Shown here piece after piece: positions 5,681-10,218 of a stretch of 10,218 nucleotides of DNA. The first letter of the stretch is position 1. The number at the start of each line of letters is the position of its first letter. Below the pieces are notes generated by a model. It was not told the DNA's origin, ran no database searches, and saw only the letters and a list, made by a program, of their open reading frames with translations. The stretch is from the NCBI GenBank assembly GCA_021798675.1, contig JAJZGE010000024.1, positions 1-10,218 of the forward strand, given 5' to 3'. Made by a program: the position numbers and the translations under genes. Source of the DNA: Pseudomonadota bacterium (GTDB taxonomy: Bacteria; Pseudomonadota; Gammaproteobacteria; Xanthomonadales; Rhodanobacteraceae).

Positions 5681-7180
5681 ATGAGCGTCGTCGTTGGGCT
5701 GGATATCGGCACACAGAGCGTAAAGCTGCTTGCCCGCGACGTCGGGAGCTGCCGTACGCTTGCGCTGCGTAGCCGGCCGCTGGCCTTGACCGAAGGGGCC
5801 GATGGCAGCCGCGAGCAACAGGCGGAATGGTGGATCGAAGCCGTGCGGCAATGCTTCGCCGACCTCGACGGCGGACTGCGCGCGCGCATCGTGGCCATCG
5901 GCGTTTCCGGCCAACAGCACGGCTTCGTGCCGCTGGATGCAGCGGGTACGGTGCTCGCGCCGGCCAAGCTCTGGTGCGATACCAGCAGCTGGCGCGAGTG
6001 CGACGAGATCATGGTGGCGGCTGGTGGCGCGCGGCAATGCATCGCCCTGGCGGGAAACCCCGTCCTGGCGGGCTACACCGCGTCCAAGTTGCCGTGGACG
6101 CGCAAGCACCGTCCGGAGGTCTATCGCCGGCTGGCCAGCATCCTGCTGCCGCATGACTACCTCAATTTCTGGCTTACCGGCGAACGCTGGATGGAATGCG
6201 GCGACGCCTCCGGCACCGGCTGGCTGGACGTGCGCAAGCGCCGCTGGTCGGCGGCGATGCTTGCCGCCACCGATGCGGATTGCGACCTGTCGTGTTGCCT
6301 GCCGCCGCTGGTGGACGCCCATTTCAGCGCCCCCGTCGCGCCCGCCGTTGCCGACCAACTGGGCCTGCCGCATGGGGTACGCGTGTCCGCGGGTGGCGGC
6401 GACAACATGATGGCTGCCATCGGCACCGGCAACGTGGCGCCAGGCATGCTCAGCGTGAGCCTGGGCACTTCGGGCACGCTGTTCGCCCATACGGATCGCC
6501 CGGTGGTCAGCAGCGAAGGCCTGTGGGCAGCGTTCTGTTCGTCCACCGGAGGCTGGCTGCCGCTGATCTGCACCATGAACTGCACGGTGGCCACAAGCCG
6601 CGTCGCGGAAGCCTTCGGTTTCGGCGTGGGCGAGGGCGAGGCACTGCTGGAACGTACGCTGCCTGGCGCCGACGGGCTGCTGATGTTGCCGTTCTTCAAC
6701 GGTGAGCGCACGCCGGACCTGCCTTCTGCGCGCGCCAGCCTGCACGGCATGACGCCTGGCAACTTCACGCGCGCCAACGTGTATCGCGCCGCGATGGAGG
6801 GCGCGACCTACGCGCTGCGCAACGGCTTCGACGCGTTGCGTGCAGCGGGCCTCGAATTTGGCGCGGTCCGTCTCACCGGTGGCGGTGCGAACAGTGCGTC
6901 ATGGCGGCAGATGGTGGCCGATGTGTTCGAACTGCCGGTGGAAGCACCGGTGGAAGCCGAGGGCGCAGCGCTGGGCGCGGCCTTGCAGGCCCTGTGGGCA
7001 TGGCGGCACCACGGCGGCGACGCCGCCGACATCGCAGAAATCGCGAGGGAACACGTGGCGCTGGAAGAGAAGCACGCGGCCTGGCCCGAGGCTGGGCGCG
7101 TGCACTCGCATCGCGAGCCCTACCGGCAATTTCTCCGACAGCTGGCCGCACTCCAGCTGCTCCAGGCAGCCAAGGCCTGA
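5681..7180 (+). CDS. xylB: Xylulokinase
   Basis: This 499-residue cytoplasmic FGGY-family kinase phosphorylates D-xylulose to D-xylulose 5-phosphate with ATP, the step that feeds xylose into the pentose phosphate pathway. The two actin-like domains carry the expected motifs: GLDIGTQSVK (6-15), SGQQHGF (76-82), LWCDTSSW (97-104), GDASGTGWLDV (174-184), GGGDNMMAAIGTGN with the likely catalytic Asp241, SLGTSGTLFA, PFFNGERTPDLP, LTGGGANSASWRQM and EGAALGAAL. The length equals the usual one for XylB, about 480-500. The ATG at 5681 has TAGGGA just upstream. The frame stays open back to 5513, but that part has no similarity to the family and covers the operator, so I excluded it. xylA starts 36 bases after the stop, in the same operon. 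Confidence 0.97.
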   Translation: MSVVVGLDIGTQSVKLLARDVGSCRTLALRSRPLALTEGADGSREQQAEWWIEAVRQCFADLDGGLRARIVAIGVSGQQHGFVPLDAAGTVLAPAKLWCDTSSWRECDEIMVAAGGARQCIALAGNPVLAGYTASKLPWTRKHRPEVYRRLASILLPHDYLNFWLTGERWMECGDASGTGWLDVRKRRWSAAMLAATDADCDLSCCLPPLVDAHFSAPVAPAVADQLGLPHGVRVSAGGGDNMMAAIGTGNVAPGMLSVSLGTSGTLFAHTDRPVVSSEGLWAAFCSSTGGWLPLICTMNCTVATSRVAEAFGFGVGEGEALLERTLPGADGLLMLPFFNGERTPDLPSARASLHGMTPGNFTRANVYRAAMEGATYALRNGFDALRAAGLEFGAVRLTGGGANSASWRQMVADVFELPVEAPVEAEGAALGAALQALWAWRHHGGDAADIAEIAREHVALEEKHAAWPEAGRVHSHREPYRQFLRQLAALQLLQAAKA

Positions 7181-7216
7181 CCTGTCATCGATGCAATTCG
7201 CAGAGGAAAGTACCCC

Positions 7217-8557
7217 ATGAACACCTACTTCGTCGGCAAGCGCGAATATTTCGGCGGCATCGGCCGCATCCCCTACGAGGGTGTCGGATCCGACAATCCG
7301 CTGGCCTTCAAGCACTACGACGCGAACCGGAAGATCGGCGACAGGACCATGGCCGAGCACCTGCGCTTTGCGGTGTGCTACTGGCACAGCTTCTGCAACA
7401 CGGGGCATGATCCGTTCGGCCCCGGTACGCGCGCGTATCCGTGGGATACGGATGGAGCGCCGCTGGCGCGCGCCGAGGCGAAGATGGACGCCGCATTCGA
7501 GTTCTTCACCAAACTCGGCGTGCCGTACTACTGCTTCCACGACACCGACATGGCGCCCGATGCCGATGATGTCGCCGTGTACGAAAGAAACCTCGGGCAT
7601 ATGGTCGCACTGGCCAAGGAGCGCCAGCAGGCCACCGGCATGAAACTGCTTTGGGGCACGGCGAACCTGTTCAGCCACCCGCGCTACATGAACGGTGCAG
7701 CCACCAATCCCGACTTTGACGTCGTCGCACGCGCCGGCGTGCAGGTCAAGGCCGCGCTGGACGCCACGGTGGAACTGGGTGGTGGCAACTACGTGTTCTG
7801 GGGCGGCCGCGAGGGCTACGCCTCGCTGCACAATACGCAGATGAAGCGCGAACTGGACCACTTCGCACGCTTCCTGGCGATGGCGCGCGACTACGGTCGC
7901 AGCATCGGCTTCAAGGGCAATTTCCTGATCGAGCCCAAGCCGATGGAGCCCATGAAGCACCAGTACGACTTCGATTCGTCGACGGTGGCGGGCTTCCTGA
8001 AGGCGCATGGGCTGGAGCGGGATTTCAAGCTCAACATCGAGGCGAACCACGCCACCCTGGCGGGCCATACCTTCGAGCATGACCTACAAGTGGCTTCCGA
8101 CCATGGCCTGCTCGGCAGCATCGACGCCAACCGAGGCAACGCGCAGAACGGCTGGGATACCGACCAGTTCCCCAGCGACCTCTACGATGCGGTAGGCGCG
8201 ATGCTGGTGGTGCTGCGGCAGGGCGGACTAGCGCCGGGTGGCTTCAACTTCGACGCGAAGGTGCGCCGCGAGTCGACCGATGCCGAGGATCTCTTCATCG
8301 CCCACATCGGAGGCATGGACGCCTTCGCGCACGGCCTGGAGGTGGCGCATGCGCTGCTCACCCGGTCACCGCTGGAGCAGTGGCGGGCGGAGCGCTACGC
8401 CAGTTTCGACGCCGGCAATGGCCGTGCGTTTGCAGAAGGCAGGTTGGGCATGGATGATCTGCGTTCCCACGCGATCGCGCGCGGCGAGCCGGCCCAGCGC
8501 AGCGGCAAGCAGGAGCGCTACGAAAACCTTGTCAACCAGTATCTGGTGAGCGCGTAA
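7217..8557 (+). CDS. xylA: Xylose isomerase, class II
   Basis: This 446-residue cytoplasmic metal-dependent enzyme interconverts D-xylose and D-xylulose. The long N-terminal part ([12 protein letters not shown]) marks class II. Active-site residues known from E. coli XylA are all found with a constant shift of seven: His108 and Asp111 (FHDTD), Glu239 and Lys241 (IEPKP), Glu275 and His278 (IEANH), Asp303 (SIDANRG), Asp314 and Asp316 (WDTDQFP) and Asp346 (NFDAK). The two divalent-metal sites and the ring-opening His therefore look intact. A good ribosome binding site (AGAGGAAA, 7202-7209) precedes the ATG. The gene follows xylB, the reverse of the E. coli xylAB order, and the transporter gene starts 27 bases later. 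Nothing in the coding sequence looks damaged. Confidence 0.98.
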   Translation: MNTYFVGKREYFGGIGRIPYEGVGSDNPLAFKHYDANRKIGDRTMAEHLRFAVCYWHSFCNTGHDPFGPGTRAYPWDTDGAPLARAEAKMDAAFEFFTKLGVPYYCFHDTDMAPDADDVAVYERNLGHMVALAKERQQATGMKLLWGTANLFSHPRYMNGAATNPDFDVVARAGVQVKAALDATVELGGGNYVFWGGREGYASLHNTQMKRELDHFARFLAMARDYGRSIGFKGNFLIEPKPMEPMKHQYDFDSSTVAGFLKAHGLERDFKLNIEANHATLAGHTFEHDLQVASDHGLLGSIDANRGNAQNGWDTDQFPSDLYDAVGAMLVVLRQGGLAPGGFNFDAKVRRESTDAEDLFIAHIGGMDAFAHGLEVAHALLTRSPLEQWRAERYASFDAGNGRAFAEGRLGMDDLRSHAIARGEPAQRSGKQERYENLVNQYLVSA

Positions 8558-8584
8558 GCGCGGCGCCGCTGCGGAGATCCGGCG

Positions 8585-10018
8585 ATGGAAATGTACAGCG
8601 CGACCCTTGATGCCGATAGCTCGCAGGAGCCGACGGAAAACACGCGGCTGATCGTGCAGGTCAGTGGCGTGGCCACCCTGGGCGGCTTCCTGTTCGGCTT
8701 CGACAGCGGCGTCATCAACGGCACGGTGGACGGCCTGAAACAGGCATTCCACTCTACTGCTGCCGGCATTGGCTTCGAGGTGGCCTCGATGCTGCTGGGT
8801 TGCGCGGTAGGGGCGTTCTTCGCCGGGCGTGCGGCCGACTACAAGGGACGCCGCACGGTGCTGATCGCCGCGGCGATCCTGTTCCTGCTGTCGGCGCTGG
8901 GAGCCGGTGCCGCGCCCGGCGTGGTGTTCTTCGTGGCGGCGCGCCTATCCGGGGGCTTTGCGGTGGGCGCGGCCAGCGTGATCGCTCCGGCCTACATCGC
9001 CGAGGTCGCGCCGGCGCGTTATCGCGGGCGGCTCGCCACCATGCAGCAGGTGGCCATCATCAGCGGACTGTTTTGCGCATTCCTCAGCAACTACCTGCTG
9101 GCGAGGGCAGCGGGCGCATCCACCGAAACGTTGTGGCTGGGCCAGGACGCGTGGCGCTGGATGTTCTGGATGCAGGCGTTGCCTTCCACGCTGTTCCTGG
9201 TCTCGTTGGTGTTCATTCCCGAAAGCCCGCGGTTCCTTGTGATGCGCAAGCGTGAGGCGGATGCCCAGGTCGTGCTCACCCGTCTGTACGGCGAGGTCAT
9301 TGCCCGCACCAAGCTGGTCGAGATCGGCACTTCGCTGGCGCAGGACCGCCATCGCCCCAGGCTGTCCGACCTGGTGGACAAGACCACGAACCGCATGCGC
9401 CCTATCGTATGGGTTGGCATCGGGCTGGCGGTGCTGCAACAACTGGTCGGCATCAACGTGGTGTTCTATTACGGTGCCGTGCTGTGGCAGGCGGTGGGGT
9501 TCTCCGAGAGCGACGCACTACTCATCAATGTGGTGTCGGGCGCGCTCAGCATCGCGGCCTGCCTCGTCACCGTGGCACTGGTGGATCGCATCGGCCGCAA
9601 GCCGCTGCTTTGGATCGGCTCGTTGGGCATGGCGGTCTCGCTGGCGCTGGTGGTCTGGGCCTTCGCACAGGCGCACATCGATGCGGCAGGTAAGCTCGCG
9701 CTGCCGCCGCCGGCGGGAACGCTGGCGCTGGTGGCAGCCAACGTCTACGTGGTGTTCTTCAATATGTCGTGGGGGCCGGTGATGTGGGTGATGCTGGGCG
9801 AGATGTTCCCAAACCAGATCCGCGGTTCCAGCCTGGCCGTCTCCGGCGCCGCGCAGTGGATCGCCAACTTTGCCATCACCATCAGTTTCCCGCTGCTGCT
9901 GGTCGGCATCGGCCTCGCACCGACCTACGCCATCTACGCCGTGGCGGCCGCGCTGTCGACAGTGTTCGTGCTCTGCTGCGTCAGGGAGACACGGGGCAGG
10001 GAGCTGGAGCAGATGTGA
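8585..10018 (+). CDS. xylE: MFS sugar:proton symporter, XylE-type xylose transporter
   Basis: This is a 477-residue inner-membrane protein of the sugar porter family (major facilitator superfamily), with about twelve hydrophobic segments and a central cytoplasmic stretch near 215-272. Signature motifs are FGFDSGVINGT (37-47), GRAADYKGRR (81-90), PAYIAEVAPARYRG (135-148), PESPRFL (212-218), QQLVGINVVFYYG (285-297), DRIGRKPL (334-341), SWGPVMWVMLGEMFPNQIRG (395-414) and ETRGRE (468-473). Residues equivalent to the xylose contacts of E. coli XylE appear kept (Gln in TMQQVAI, Gln285/286, Asn291, Gln424/Trp425), as does Asp40, matching its Asp27. The position matching XylE Glu206 appears to be Gln197. 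GGAG (8573-8576) precedes the ATG. Being last in the xylBA operon strongly suggests xylose as substrate. No ABC-type xylose transporter is present here. Confidence 0.92.
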   Translation: MEMYSATLDADSSQEPTENTRLIVQVSGVATLGGFLFGFDSGVINGTVDGLKQAFHSTAAGIGFEVASMLLGCAVGAFFAGRAADYKGRRTVLIAAAILFLLSALGAGAAPGVVFFVAARLSGGFAVGAASVIAPAYIAEVAPARYRGRLATMQQVAIISGLFCAFLSNYLLARAAGASTETLWLGQDAWRWMFWMQALPSTLFLVSLVFIPESPRFLVMRKREADAQVVLTRLYGEVIARTKLVEIGTSLAQDRHRPRLSDLVDKTTNRMRPIVWVGIGLAVLQQLVGINVVFYYGAVLWQAVGFSESDALLINVVSGALSIAACLVTVALVDRIGRKPLLWIGSLGMAVSLALVVWAFAQAHIDAAGKLALPPPAGTLALVAANVYVVFFNMSWGPVMWVMLGEMFPNQIRGSSLAVSGAAQWIANFAITISFPLLLVGIGLAPTYAIYAVAAALSTVFVLCCVRETRGRELEQM

Positions 10019-10035
10019 GCGGAGCGCGGGCCCAT

Positions 10036-10069
10036 GCTGGAGGGTAGAACCCTTCCGGCGCGGTCCAGC
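10036..10069 (+). terminator. Hairpin after the transporter gene, possible operon end
   Basis: GCTGG (10036-10040) pairs with CCAGC (10065-10069), and inside it AGGGT (10041-10045) pairs with ACCCT (10049-10053) around AGA. It begins 18 bases after the stop of the xylBAE operon. No T-run follows, so it is at most a weak or Rho-assisted end, or a 3'-stabilising structure. Confidence 0.3.
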
Positions 10070-10078
10070 GGCACACGA

Positions 10079-10116
10079 CAAATTACCCCGAAGGGGCATC
10101 CGCGGTGCATGGATGC
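10079..10116 (-). terminator. Weak terminator-like hairpins for the right-edge minus-strand gene
   Basis: In the minus direction after the stop at 10126, a GCATCC/GGATGC stem (10111-10116 with 10096-10101) is followed by CCCC-TTC-GGGG (10086-10096) and then TAATTTG. The two hairpins share a base, so they would compete. The T-content is modest, and termination is possible rather than clear. Confidence 0.35.
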
Positions 10117-10125
10117 GCGCCGGGG

Positions 10126-10218
10126 TCAGCGCGATGCGCGGTCGATCTCGGCACGCAGCTGGTCGCGCATCCGCTTCCGTACGGCTGGCGGCACGTCGAT
10201 CCGCTTCAAGTGGGTCCC
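10126..10218 (-). CDS. 3' end of an unidentified minus-strand gene (partial)
   Basis: From the right edge one minus-strand frame stays open for 30 codons and ends in TGA at 10126-10128. Its residues include HLKRIDVPPAVRKRMRDQL and end in EIDRASR, a charged and probably helical C-terminus. I do not recognise the family. It converges with the transporter gene across a 107-base gap that carries hairpins on both sides, which supports a real gene end here. Confidence 0.5.
   Translation of the reverse strand, partial: GTHLKRIDVPPAVRKRMRDQLRAEIDRASR

Noticed and set aside
5426..6745. The xylR open frame extends upstream to 6745 (853 residues in total)
   Set aside because: The extension is antisense to xylB, and the XylR family N-terminus begins at the ATG at 5425.
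7189..7202. ATGCAATTCGCAG upstream of xylA as another operator
   Set aside because: It shares only scrambled parts of the GATTTCGCAATTG word and lies inside the 36-base xylB-xylA gap, so chance is more likely.

Overview
The window is a compact xylose-utilisation locus from a GC-rich bacterium. The divergent regulator is so close to E. coli XylR, and the isomerase so close to proteobacterial class II XylA, that a gammaproteobacterium of the Xanthomonadales type (Rhodanobacter, Dyella or Luteibacter-like) is the best guess. That placement is inferred from protein resemblance and base composition, not from a database search.

Layout from left to right. Bases 1-44 hold the last codons of an unidentified plus-strand gene, followed by a strong hairpin at 67-100. 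On the minus strand, a Tat-exported family GH43 glycosidase (333-2018) overlaps by four bases the end of a Sec-exported family GH29 alpha-L-fucosidase-type enzyme (2015-3673), so the pair forms a translationally coupled operon read right to left. A 510-base gap (3674-4183) holds a promoter with an operator-like word and a run of strong hairpins ending in a plus-strand intrinsic terminator. The minus-strand xylR gene (4184-5425) follows. A 255-base divergent control region (5426-5680) carries a second copy of the operator-like word. The plus-strand operon is xylB (xylulokinase), xylA (xylose isomerase) and an MFS sugar:H+ symporter of the XylE type, with gaps of 36 and 27 bases. A 107-base convergent gap separates it from the 3' end of an unidentified minus-strand gene at the right edge.

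How the genes work together. The two exported glycosidases release sugars from plant cell-wall oligosaccharides in the periplasm or outside. The symporter brings D-xylose in, XylA turns it into D-xylulose and XylB makes xylulose 5-phosphate for the pentose phosphate pathway. XylR senses xylose. The shared word TGGT(G)GATTTCGCAATTG lies in the same orientation and at almost the same distance (100 and 102 bases) from the start codons of the fucosidase gene and of xylR, which suggests that XylR controls both the uptake operon and the glycosidase operon.

The core pathway is ordinary. The points worth a second look are the shared operator, the plus-strand terminator with tandem hairpins lying between two minus-strand genes (a candidate unannotated RNA), the Ser replacing a usual active-site His in the fucosidase, and the presence of a fucosidase in a xylose regulon.
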